Of a stretch of 64,000 bases of DNA, positions 26,353 to 34,187 are shown one piece after another. The first letter of the stretch is position 1. The number at the start of each line of letters is the position of its first letter. Source of the stretch: Myxococcus stipitatus (GTDB lineage Bacteria > Myxococcota > Myxococcia > Myxococcales > Myxococcaceae). The position numbers and the translations under genes were made by a program. The stretch is taken from positions 6,696,001-6,760,000 of the forward strand of contig NZ_CP102770.1 in assembly GCF_038561935.1 (NCBI RefSeq). The letters run 5' to 3'. Under the pieces are notes generated by a model, which saw only the letters and a program-made list of their open reading frames with translations, was not told the origin of the DNA and did no database searches.

Positions 26353-27165
26353 TTACTTGACGCAGTGGGCCCAGCCGCGCTTGAAGGGGGAGAGGGCCAT
26401 CTCCCAGGTGAGGGTGCCGGAGTTGTAGTCGACGCTCACGCCGTCCGAGTAGCTGTCCTGGTTGAAACGGCCGCCGATGCCGGAGAGGAAGCAGGCGACG
26501 CCGCCGGGGTTGTAGGCGAGGTCCGTGCTCTGGCCGCCGGAGCCGGAGATCAACTGCCACCCATTGCCGACGCTATCGGGGATGTCGACGCAGATGGCGC
26601 GGGCGCCACCCGCGTCGGCGAGGTCACCCCCGAGGTACCAGTTGAGGCCGTCGTTCCAGACGCGGACGTATTCGGAGGTGGAGTTGAAGGCGCCGGAGGC
26701 CTCAACCCGGGTGAGGAAGCAGCGGCGGTCGGCCGTCACGGCGCCCAGGACCTTGGCGGCCTCGCCGTTGGACCAGGAGACCTCGGCGGTGCGGTTGGCG
26801 GCGGTATTGACACACCTGGCGGTGGTGGAGAGGGCCGCGTCCGCGTTCTGCCTCACGACGATGAGCCACCGGTCGTCGGAGATGTTGACTCCGGCGAAGC
26901 TCCGGACTCCGTCGTTGGAGGGGTTCTCCTGGAGGCTGCCGCCGAGAGCGCTGAGGAAGCAGGTGCGGTTGGTGGCCGAGCCGATGGCCGAGGAGGTGAA
27001 GGAGATCTCATTGACGCGCCACGTATAGGTGCCGTCGAGGGTGACCTGTTGCGCGGCCTGGCCGGTGGCCTCATCGGCGACCGAGGGCGTCTCGGGTGCG
27101 AGGGGCTCACCGCCACAGGCGGCGGTGAGGGTGGCGAGCGGGAGGGCGAGGAGGAGGTTGCGCAC
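26353..27165 (-). CDS. Lipoprotein with three internal repeats, unknown function
   Basis: A 270-residue protein from GTG 27165 with a lipoprotein signal (LLLALPLATLTAACGG). The mature part is three copies of a roughly 75-residue unit. Each begins with a (R/A)CFL(S/T)xxxG element, then a W-containing strand (DDRWLIVV, GLNWYLGG, GNGWQLIS) and ends with an (R/A)xCV motif, so each unit probably has one disulfide. This resembles secreted repeat proteins common in myxobacteria. No catalytic residues are evident. Confidence 0.7.
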   Translation of the reverse strand: MRNLLLALPLATLTAACGGEPLAPETPSVADEATGQAAQQVTLDGTYTWRVNEISFTSSAIGSATNRTCFLSALGGSLQENPSNDGVRSFAGVNISDDRWLIVVRQNADAALSTTARCVNTAANRTAEVSWSNGEAAKVLGAVTADRRCFLTRVEASGAFNSTSEYVRVWNDGLNWYLGGDLADAGGARAICVDIPDSVGNGWQLISGSGGQSTDLAYNPGGVACFLSGIGGRFNQDSYSDGVSVDYNSGTLTWEMALSPFKRGWAHCVK

Positions 27166-27494
27166 GGAGAGACCCGGTCCTTTCAATGACAGCCATGCGC
27201 GAGCGGAGCGACCGTCCGCCGAGCATGGCCGAGGGGGCTCCGAGCCGGGACACCGCACCATGCGGCTCCGCGACACGGAGTGAGCCCGGGTAGAGCAACC
27301 CGAATGCCAATGGCCACTCAGAGAGGACGGCCGTGGGGAACGGCAAGGGTTGCCGAGAGGACGGGGGCAAGCCTTGCCACTCCCGGCAGTGATTGCGATG
27401 AGGGCCGCTGTGGTTCGAAGGAGGACCTCGAGGAGCAGGCTGGAGTTGCGTCGGTTTCGTTGAGTCCGTTCAACTGTGGGAGAAGGGCGCAACG
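27166..27494. other. Promoter region and presumed left flank of the IS3 remnant
   Basis: 329 bp without a gene. It must hold the promoter of the three-repeat lipoprotein and, close to 27470-27494, probably the left end of the IS3-type element. I could not define its terminal repeat, because the matching right end has been lost. Confidence 0.4.
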
Positions 27495-27755
27495 ATGCCG
27501 AAACCGAAGCCTCCATACCCTCCGGAGTTCCGGGCCAGGATTGTCGAGCTGGCCAGGGCAGGGAGAACAACCAGGAGCCTGGCCGAGGAGTTCCAGGTCA
27601 CCGACACGACGGTGCGCAATTGGGTGCGTCAGGGCGAGGTGGACGAGGGCACACGCCAGGACGGGCTGACGACGGACGAGAAGCAGGAACTGGCGAGGCT
27701 GCGGCGAGAGGTGACGGTGCTGCGGGAGGAGTCAGCCGGCGGGCATACTGCGTGA
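27495..27755 (+). pseudogene. IS3-family OrfA (truncated end)
   Basis: 86 codons: an N-terminal MPKPKPPYPPEFR and a helix-turn-helix (RTTRSLAEEFQVTDTTVRNWVRQ), as in OrfA DNA-binding subunits of IS3-type transposases, then a leucine-zipper-like KQELARLRREVTVLREE. Here the family would continue with a run such as ILKKAAAFFA. Instead the frame ends a few codons later at the deletion junction with orfB. Confidence 0.8.
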
Positions 27756-28250
27756 CGACGAGGAGAGATGAGGTGGCGCGGCCCGCGGCGGACCTGGTGA
27801 AGCGAAGATTCGAGGCGAGCAGGCCCGACGAGTTGTGGGTGGCAGACATCACCTACATCCCAACGTGGGCGGGATTCCTCTACCTGGCTGTTGTCCTCGA
27901 CGTGTGGAGTCGCAAAGTCGTCGGGTGGGCCATGGCCGCGAATCTGAAGGCGGAGTTCGTCATCGCCGCGCTGGACATGGCGGTAGCCCAGCGCCAACCC
28001 AGGGACGTCATTCATCATTCGGACCAGGGGTGCCAATACACTTCACTGGGCTTCGGGCAGCGCTGCGCACGAGCTGGCGTGCGTCCCTCCATGGGCAGTG
28101 TCGGTGACGCGTACGACAATGCCCTCTGCGATTCCTAATTCGCCAGTTTGGAGTGCGAACTGCTCGACCGCCGGACCTTCCGGACTCATTCAGAGGGGCG
28201 GATGGCTGTCTTTCAGTACATCGAGGGCTGGTACAACCTGCGACGCCATC
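27756..28250 (+). pseudogene. IS3-family OrfB (DDE transposase) remnant
   Basis: The frame reads ARPAADLVKRRFEAS, then LWVADITYIPTWAGFLYLAVVLD (first Asp), VIHHSDQGCQYTS (second Asp) and GVRPSMGSVGDAYDNALC, followed by a TAA at 28136-28138 where intact copies read a Phe of SFFASLE. Translation past the stop gives FASLECELLDR with the third acidic residue (Glu). The HTH_21 N-terminal part is gone. The sequence stops resembling OrfB at about the WYNLRRH codons. Confidence 0.85.
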
Positions 28251-28255
28251 TCGCA

Positions 28256-28510
28256 ATGAGAGGAGTTCCGCTGAAGGTGATTCAGGAGTTGATGGGGCAC
28301 GCGACCATCGAAATGACCATGCGCTACGCCCATCTGAGTCCCGATAGCCGAAGGGCGGCAGTCACCGTTCTCGACCAGCCCGTTGCCCCGGCGTGCGACA
28401 TACGTGCAACATGGCCGGAGGTCGCTGCTAACCGTCAGTCATTACTGACGAAATCCATGCACGAGCCGGGAATCGAACCCGGACGACCCTTACGGGCCAG
28501 CGGATTTTAA
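28256..28510 (+). pseudogene. C-terminal fragment of a tyrosine recombinase (integrase)
   Basis: Immediately after the IS3 remnant, and in its frame, comes RGVPLKVIQELMGHATIEMTMRYAHLSPD, the end of a phage/island-type tyrosine recombinase including the HxxxxxTMRYAHL box with the catalytic Tyr. The conserved Arg and the first His of the active site are absent, so it is inactive. The frame runs on antisense into the tRNA-Leu gene and stops at 28510. An integrase tail ending against a tRNA 3' end suggests the scar of an old integrative element. Confidence 0.8.
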
Positions 28511-28543
28511 GTCCGCTGCGTCTGCCTGTTCCGCCACTCGTGC
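28458..28543 (-). tRNA. tRNA-Leu (anticodon UAA)
   Basis: 86 nt on the minus strand. The acceptor stem GCACGAG/CTCGTGC pairs fully, with A as discriminator. The anticodon stem GCGGA/TCCGC encloses the loop CTTAAAA, giving anticodon TAA. The long variable arm and the TTCGATTCC T-arm are as expected for class II tRNA-Leu. CCA is not encoded: TGG follows on the gene strand. Confidence 0.97.
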
Positions 28544-28868
28544 CCAGTAAAATCCGGACCTTACCGGTACCCCTGTCCCCCAGGACGACTCCCATCTGTT
28601 CTATCCTACACGAAGCCCTCCCCCAAGCGCATTGACGGCGGGGGGCGCCTTCACTCCGCATGGGAGCCCGCGCTCCAGGTCCAGAGGCCGCATGTCTGGC
28701 CAGACGCTCCCTCGACAGCCAGCCGCTCGGGGCGCGATTGACTCAGCCACGCTTCCCGGCGCCCCACCCAATCACAATCACCCCAGCACATCGACAGCCC
28801 CCAAATCCAATGCCGTGGCATCATCCCCTCGCCGTCCTCACCTCAAGAAGCCCTTTCCTGGAGATTCC
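28544..28868. other. Intergenic region between tRNA-Leu and a small lipoprotein gene
   Basis: 325 bp. It should hold the divergent promoters of the tRNA (near 28545-28600) and of the small lipoprotein. I see no gene or strong repeat in it. Confidence 0.45.
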
Positions 28869-29147
28869 ATGCGTCTACGATTGATTCTGGGATTCGCCCT
28901 CGTCGCGGCACAGCTGGGTTGTGGAGGAGCAGCAGCCCCGTCGGAGCTGGCCACGCGCGAAGACCCGCTCCTGCGCTGCATCACCGACCACTTCATCGTC
29001 TTCTACACCGACGCCACCTACTCCACCGAGGCGGGCACGGAGCGCTGTGACTGTGGCCGCACGCCGGTCCGCACCGGAACGCGGACCAACTTCGAGAGCA
29101 TCTCCTGGATGAACGACTGCGAGTCGGCGCGAGCCACCACGCCCTAA
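28869..29147 (+). CDS. Small lipoprotein with an IS630 insertion in its stop codon
   Basis: A 92-residue product from ATG 28869 (GGAG upstream) with a lipoprotein signal (LVAAQLGCGG). The mature part has five cysteines and an FYTDATYSTEAG segment reminiscent of short secreted DUF6289-like proteins; that link is tentative. The stop TAA uses the TA target of the following IS630 element and the first base of the element. Joining the flanks across the element restores CCC-TAG at the same codon, so the protein is unchanged. Whether downstream transcription is altered is unknown. Confidence 0.7.
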   Translation: MRLRLILGFALVAAQLGCGGAAAPSELATREDPLLRCITDHFIVFYTDATYSTEAGTERCDCGRTPVRTGTRTNFESISWMNDCESARATTP

Positions 29148-30365
29148 ACCAGGGATCGTGAATCTCGTCCGGCCTCAGGCGGTGCGCCTGAGGTCGGCGC
29201 GGCGCAGGGATGGACTGGCAGAGTGCTGGGCTGAGCGAGCTGTGAGGTAGGCATGTACCCGGGCCATGAGCCGGTCCATGGTGCGGCAGCGGTGATTGCG
29301 GGTGACATTGGCGTGCAGGTCGAGCCACACCCGCTCGATGCGATTGCCCTGAGGGCAGTAGGGCGGCAGGAAGTGGAGGACGAATCGCCCGCCGAACTGC
29401 GCGAGCGCCTTGCGCGTCTTCCTGCTCGAGTGGACGGCGGCGTTGTCGAGGACGAGGTGGATGCGGCGAGCGCGCCGATAGGTACTCGCCAGACGCCAGA
29501 GGAGCTGGACGAAGAGCATGCTGGCTTTGCTCCTTCCCTCCACCCACGTCAGCTTCCCCGTGCGGACATTGAGAGCTCCAGCCAGGTAGCGCTTCTGATT
29601 GTTGCCGGGCGTCACCACCACTCGCCTGTGCCCAGGCAGGCACCAATCACGTCCCACCTTGGGATTGAGGTGGATGTCGACTTCGTCCACATGGAGAACG
29701 GGTTCCTTGGAAGGGCCGTACACCTCGAGACACCTCAACTCGTGGAGCCGACGGCGTCGCTTCCACCCGGGCCAAGGACACTCGACGATGGGCTTGGCCG
29801 CCTTGAGCCGCGCGCCGAGCGAGGCGAGGGTGCGCCCCATGGTGGCCACCGACACGCGCGCCAAGCCTCGGCGCGCCAATTCCTGGCACAGCAACTCCCG
29901 TGTCCACGTCGGACGACACCAGCCCCAATCCTCCGGTGTCCCCGCCAGCACTCGTACCAGCCGCTCGCGGAACCGCTCGTCCACCTTGGCGCGTCCGTTG
30001 TTCTCCCTCCTGTCCCGAAGTTCCTGCCGCCCGCCCTCCCGGTAGCGGCGGACCGCGCTCACCACCGTCGAGGTCGCGCACTCCAACGCTCGAGCGACGG
30101 CATGGCACGAAGCTCCTCGCCCCACGGCCGCCACCGCCATGCATCTGCGGTAGGTGAGCGGGCAGCCGCTCCTGGCTGCCCACCGAAGCAGCGCTCGCCG
30201 CTGCTTTCTCTTCAACCACTGCCTACCTTTGCCCTCGGGCAGGGCCTTCTCGCTCTCAGGTCTTCTGCGCACACAGAGCCGAACGAGAGGTGCCCCTGCT
30301 CTCTCTTCCCGCCCCTCCCGCGCCCGCTTGCTCTCCGACCTGATCGAGAATTACGAACCTCGGTT
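29147..30365 (-). mobile_element. IS630-family insertion sequence, apparently intact
   Basis: 1219 bp flanked by a duplicated TA (29145-29146 and 30366-30367), the target used by IS630/Tc1 elements. The ends are imperfect 21-bp inverted repeats at 29147-29167 and 30345-30365 (16 of 21 matches, beginning AACC). A single full-length DDE transposase gene fills the interior on the minus strand. Confidence 0.9.
29175..30272 (-). CDS. IS630-family DDE transposase
   Basis: 365 residues, uninterrupted. The N-terminal half has helix-turn-helix segments (SCHAVARALECATSTVVSAVRRY) and a winged-helix-like part (TRELLCQELARRG). The catalytic core has Asp in VLHVDEVDIHL, Asp in IHLVLDNAAVHSS and Glu in PQGNRIERVWLDLH, with the usual PPYCPQGN sequence before the Glu. 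All DDE residues and both element ends are present, so it may be active. Confidence 0.95.
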   Translation of the reverse strand: MRRRPESEKALPEGKGRQWLKRKQRRALLRWAARSGCPLTYRRCMAVAAVGRGASCHAVARALECATSTVVSAVRRYREGGRQELRDRRENNGRAKVDERFRERLVRVLAGTPEDWGWCRPTWTRELLCQELARRGLARVSVATMGRTLASLGARLKAAKPIVECPWPGWKRRRRLHELRCLEVYGPSKEPVLHVDEVDIHLNPKVGRDWCLPGHRRVVVTPGNNQKRYLAGALNVRTGKLTWVEGRSKASMLFVQLLWRLASTYRRARRIHLVLDNAAVHSSRKTRKALAQFGGRFVLHFLPPYCPQGNRIERVWLDLHANVTRNHRCRTMDRLMARVHAYLTARSAQHSASPSLRRADLRRTA

Positions 30366-30506
30366 TAGCCTCCGACACCTTCAACACGGACCTCGCGGCG
30401 CCTGGAGCAAGCAGCCCCCTCGCTCCGCCGTGGACTATTGAACGTCCTCCCTCGCGGGGCCTGTCCGCTTTCTCGGGTCATCGACCACCTTCGGTACGAT
30501 GACCCG

Positions 30507-32321
30507 ATGCGCGTGTCACGGCTCAAGCTGCTCGACCCGGACCTCGTCCCCACGCCCCTTCGCGAGCGGCTGCCCCACTCCGTCGAAATCGCCGAGCTGA
30601 CGCTCAACCCGGAGCGCCGCCGCCGCGTGGTGCTCAAGTCCCTCATGTCCATGTGGGGCAAGCTTTCCAACCCCGTCCTCACCTCCCCCGCGGAGCGAGG
30701 CGCCATCGTCCGCAACACCCTCGACGCCCTGGGCGGCGTCTTCATCAAGCTCGGCCAACTCCTCGCGCTGCGCAATGACCTGTTCCCCACCGAGTTCTGC
30801 CTCGCCCTCTCGGACCTGCATGACCGCGCCACCGCCTTCCCCCCCGGCGTCGCCCGGCGCTACCTGGAAGAAGCCTTCGGCCGTCCCCTCGAGTCCGTCT
30901 TCTCCGAGTTCTCCCCCGTCCCCGTCGCCGCGGCCTCCATCGGCCAGTGCCACATCGCCCGGCTGCGCCAGGGCGGACACTGGGTCGCCGTCAAGCTCCA
31001 GCGCCCCGATGCCCCCTCCATGTTCTGGCGCGACCTGGACCTCTTCCAGTCGCTGCTCGGCCCCCTGAGCCTCCTGCCCTCCTCCGAGCTGTTCAACTGG
31101 GAGGACGCCCTGTGGGAGCTCCAGGACATCGTGAAGGAGGAGCTCGACTACCGCTATGAGGCCGCCGCGCTCGCCACCTTCCGCAAGAAGCTGCGCAAGC
31201 ACCAGAACATCTACGTCCCCCAGGTCTTCACCGAGTGGTGCCGCCCCAATGTCATCGTCCTGGAATACATCCCCGGCGTCTTCATGAGCGAGCTGCTCCA
31301 CGTCAAGGAGACAGACCCGGAGAAGGTCCTGCGCTGGCAGCGCGACAACAACGTCGACCTGGAGGAGGTCGGCCGCACCCTGCTCCAATCCCTCTACCGG
31401 CAGATGTTCGAGGAGCACCTCTTCCACGGAGACCTCCACCCCGGCAACATCGTCCTGCTCAAAGACAGTCAGGTGTGTCTGATTGACTTCGGCTCCGTCG
31501 GCCGGCTCGACATCGACTTCCTCGACTCGTTCCACGGCTACATGAAGGCCCTCGCCGAGCGCGACTTCGAGACGGCCATCCTCAACATGCTCTCCACGTC
31601 GGCGAACCTGCCCAACGTGGGCATCGACTCGCTCCAGGCCGAGCTCCTCAACGCCTTCCGCACCTGGCACCGCAAGACGCTCGTCCCCGACCTCCCGCAT
31701 CACGAGAAGTCCGTCCAGGCGCTCGGCGACTACATGCAGCCGGTGCTCCAGCGCTACCGCATGAGCATGAACTGGTCCTTCCTGCGGATGAACCGCGCCT
31801 TCGGCACCCTGGACATCGCCATCCAGAAGCTCCTGCCCACGCTCGACCACCCCTCCGAGATGAAGCGCTACCAGAAGGGGGCTCGCAAGCGCGCGCGCAA
31901 GAAGGCGTGGAACGTCCGGCCCTCCGTGCTCGCCATGCTTCACAGCGGCGCCATCCTTCGGCACAACGAAGAGGCAAGCCTCGCCCTCACCCACGCGTCG
32001 AACCTGCGCCGCGTGGAGCAGCTGGGGCGGCTCCGCTTCAAGTCCTCCCTCACCAAGGGAGAGTTCCTCATCCTGTCCACCATGCGGGTCGTCCAGGTGA
32101 GCGCGGTGGCGCTCGGGCTCGGGCTCCTGGCCTTCTGGCTTGCCTGGCAGGGCCCGTTGCCCCTGGACCTCTTCGCGGGAGCCTCCGAGTCACCCGCGGG
32201 CTCCCAGTGGGGCCTCCCGCGTTTCGCCTGGTGGGAGGGGCTGCTGCTCCTCGCGCTCTGCGGCAAGGCCTTCCTGAGTGCCAACCGGGTCGTCACCCGG
32301 CTCCACGAAACCGTCACCTGA
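30507..32321 (+). CDS. UbiB/AarF/ABC1-family atypical kinase
   Basis: A 604-residue protein of the UbiB (ADCK) family. It carries the KxGQ motif (IKLGQLLALRNDLFP), the alanine-rich loop (VAAASIGQ) in place of a glycine loop, the catalytic Lys (WVAVKLQRP), HGDLHPGNIVL and the DFG-type LIDFGSVGRL. Two C-terminal hydrophobic segments (about 535-555 and 575-595) would anchor it in the membrane. Members support ubiquinone or menaquinone-related lipid metabolism, probably as ATPases rather than protein kinases. ATG 30507 was chosen as the start. It is only 13 bp upstream of the AT-like gene on the same strand, so it is co-transcribed with part of the polyketide cluster; its role there is unclear. 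Confidence 0.88.
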   Translation: MRVSRLKLLDPDLVPTPLRERLPHSVEIAELTLNPERRRRVVLKSLMSMWGKLSNPVLTSPAERGAIVRNTLDALGGVFIKLGQLLALRNDLFPTEFCLALSDLHDRATAFPPGVARRYLEEAFGRPLESVFSEFSPVPVAAASIGQCHIARLRQGGHWVAVKLQRPDAPSMFWRDLDLFQSLLGPLSLLPSSELFNWEDALWELQDIVKEELDYRYEAAALATFRKKLRKHQNIYVPQVFTEWCRPNVIVLEYIPGVFMSELLHVKETDPEKVLRWQRDNNVDLEEVGRTLLQSLYRQMFEEHLFHGDLHPGNIVLLKDSQVCLIDFGSVGRLDIDFLDSFHGYMKALAERDFETAILNMLSTSANLPNVGIDSLQAELLNAFRTWHRKTLVPDLPHHEKSVQALGDYMQPVLQRYRMSMNWSFLRMNRAFGTLDIAIQKLLPTLDHPSEMKRYQKGARKRARKKAWNVRPSVLAMLHSGAILRHNEEASLALTHASNLRRVEQLGRLRFKSSLTKGEFLILSTMRVVQVSAVALGLGLLAFWLAWQGPLPLDLFAGASESPAGSQWGLPRFAWWEGLLLLALCGKAFLSANRVVTRLHETVT

Positions 32322-32334
32322 ACGAGGACGCACC

Positions 32335-33300
32335 ATGCGCATCGACTCGGGCGAGATTGTCTTTCTCTTTGGAGGACAGGGCTCCCAGCTCTACCGCATG
32401 GGCGAGGAGCTCTACCGACAGAACCCCGTCTTCCGACACTGGATGGAGCGCGGCGACGCGGTCATCCGGCGCATCACTGGGCGCTCGTTCCTCCATGAGC
32501 TCTACGAGGCCCCACACCGCATCAGCGAGGACTTCGACGACCTGGAGCTGACCCACCCGGCCATCTTCGTCTACGAGTACGCGCTGGCCGCCGCGCTCAT
32601 CGACGCCGGCATCCGCCCCTCCGCGGTGCTGGGCGCGAGCCTCGGCGAGGTCGCCGCGTGCGCCATCGCGGGCGCCTGCTCCTTCGATGATGTCCTCCCC
32701 GCCCTCGGGCAGCAGGCCCTCGCGCTTCAGCGAGGCTGTCGCGCGGGAGGAATGATGGCCCTCATGGCGGACCCCGCGACGTTCAGCGAGTCCCCCGTGC
32801 TCTCCCGCCGCGCGGCGCTCGCGGGAGTCCTGGGACCCACGCACTACGTCATCGCCGTCCCCGACATGTGGATGGAGGACGTGGAGGCCCACCTGCGCGC
32901 CCGGAAGTTCCTCTACAGCCTGCTCCCCGTGCGCCAGCCCTTCCACTCGCCCTGGGTGGAGCCGCTGCCCACGGGCGCCTCCGCCGCGCTCCTCCAGGTC
33001 CCCTTCTCTCCGCCGCGCATCAAGGTCTTCTCCAGCCGCACCGCCAGCCAGGTCCTCGCGCCCGATGCCTCGCACCTGCTGCGCGCGGCGCTGGACCCGA
33101 TGCGCTTTCGCGACGCCATCCTCGAGGTGGAGACCCTGGGGCCCTCGCGCTACGTGGACGTCACCCCGTCGGGGACGCTCGCGAATCTTGTCACCGCGAA
33201 CCTCGCGGGCTCCGCGTCCACCGTCCTCGCCGTGGGCTCTCCCTTCGGCCGCGAGGCCACGGGCCTTGCGCGGGTGCTCTCCAAGCTCCGCGCCGCCTGA
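32335..33300 (+). CDS. AT-like protein of trans-AT PKS, probable acyl hydrolase (PksD/PedC type)
   Basis: A 321-residue FabD-fold protein. It has VFLFGGQGSQ, the nucleophile in GASLGE and the general-base His in PFHSPW. Two differences from true malonyltransferases stand out: the His before Ser is Ala (GASLGE instead of GHSLGE), and the Arg that binds the malonyl carboxylate (the RG of QRRGQLM in the other AT) aligns with Gln (GQQALAL). The Arg-to-Gln change is characteristic of trans-AT acyl hydrolases, which clear stalled acyl chains from ACPs. It follows the UbiB-like gene by 13 bp and converges, 7 bp apart, with the true AT gene. Proofreading is inferred from these residues and from similarity to PksD. 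Confidence 0.78.
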   Translation: MRIDSGEIVFLFGGQGSQLYRMGEELYRQNPVFRHWMERGDAVIRRITGRSFLHELYEAPHRISEDFDDLELTHPAIFVYEYALAAALIDAGIRPSAVLGASLGEVAACAIAGACSFDDVLPALGQQALALQRGCRAGGMMALMADPATFSESPVLSRRAALAGVLGPTHYVIAVPDMWMEDVEAHLRARKFLYSLLPVRQPFHSPWVEPLPTGASAALLQVPFSPPRIKVFSSRTASQVLAPDASHLLRAALDPMRFRDAILEVETLGPSRYVDVTPSGTLANLVTANLAGSASTVLAVGSPFGREATGLARVLSKLRAA

Positions 33301-33307
33301 GCCCCGC

Positions 33308-34183
33308 TCACGCCGTGCGTGCCCGAGGCGCCTGCGTCCGCCGCAGGATGCTCTGGATGAGCGGCGTCAGGACCTTGGCGGGCCCCAGCTCCTCGAACCT
33401 CGGCTCCGGCTGACGCGCGAGCCACTGGATGGTCTCCGTCCACCGCACCGCCTTGCTCATCTGCCCGGCGAGGCAGGCGTGAATCGCCTCCGGTGCGTAG
33501 GGCGTGGCGTGGAGGTTGGAGACCACGGGGAAGTCGAGCGAGGAGAACTCGAACTGAGACAGGAAGCGGGCGAACTCCTCCTCCGCGCTTCGCATGTAGC
33601 GCGAGTGGAACGCCGCGCTGACCTTCAGGCGCACCACCTGATGCGCCCCCGCGGACAGCAGCGCCGCCTCCACGCGCTCGAAGGCGCTCGCCGCCCCGGA
33701 GACGACCGTCTGGTCCGGTGAGTTCAGGCTGGCGATGTCCATCTCCTCCTGGCCCACGTCGCGCAGGCACCGCGCCACCTGCTCCTCGGGCAGCCCCACC
33801 ACCGCGGCCATCACGCCGCCATCCGCCCGCCCCATCAGCTGGCCGCGCCGCTGCACCAGACGCAGCCCGGTGATGAAGTCGAAGGCCCCCGCCGCGAACA
33901 GCGCGTTGTACTCCCCCAGGCTGTGCCCCACCGCGAAGTCCGGACGCGTCCCCTCCTTCTCCACGGCGCGCAGGTAGGACAGCGCATTCACCACGAAGAG
34001 CGCGGGCTGGGTGAACTCCGTCCGGTTCAGGCGCTTCTCGGAGTCCCGTAGACACAGCTCCTCGATGGAGTACCCGAGGATGGCGTCCGCGAAGGCCACC
34101 TCGTGCGGGAACGCCCGGAACAGCTCCGCGCCCATGCCCACCGCCTGCGAACCCTGTCCCGGGAACACATAGATCCTGGTCAT
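33308..34183 (-). CDS. trans-acting malonyl-CoA acyltransferase of the PKS
   Basis: A 291-residue discrete AT. PGQGSQ is at the N-terminus, followed by GHSLGEYNA with Ser and its preceding His, QRRGQLMG with the malonate-binding Arg, and AAFHSRYM with the catalytic His. It would load malonyl units onto every extender ACP of the two giant synthases, none of which contains an AT. It starts 4 bp after the stop of the second PKS gene, with GAGG overlapping that stop, so it is the last gene of the minus-strand biosynthetic operon. Confidence 0.95.
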   Translation of the reverse strand: MTRIYVFPGQGSQAVGMGAELFRAFPHEVAFADAILGYSIEELCLRDSEKRLNRTEFTQPALFVVNALSYLRAVEKEGTRPDFAVGHSLGEYNALFAAGAFDFITGLRLVQRRGQLMGRADGGVMAAVVGLPEEQVARCLRDVGQEEMDIASLNSPDQTVVSGAASAFERVEAALLSAGAHQVVRLKVSAAFHSRYMRSAEEEFARFLSQFEFSSLDFPVVSNLHATPYAPEAIHACLAGQMSKAVRWTETIQWLARQPEPRFEELGPAKVLTPLIQSILRRTQAPRARTA

Positions 34184-34187
34184 GACC

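Larger units (their letters stand above)
27495..28250 (+). mobile_element. Degenerate IS3-family element
   Basis: This holds both ORFs of an IS3-type transposase, but it is internally deleted, interrupted by a stop and cut off at its right end. The end of orfA and about the first 100 codons of orfB are missing around 27740-27780, a TAA interrupts orfB at 28136-28138, and the sequence switches to an unrelated integrase fragment near 28250. It cannot transpose by itself. Confidence 0.85.

Noticed and set aside
30516-31994. A 492-codon open frame on the minus strand opposite the UbiB-like gene
   Set aside because: It mirrors the high-GC third position of the real gene, has no recognisable domain, and the plus strand has complete UbiB motifs.
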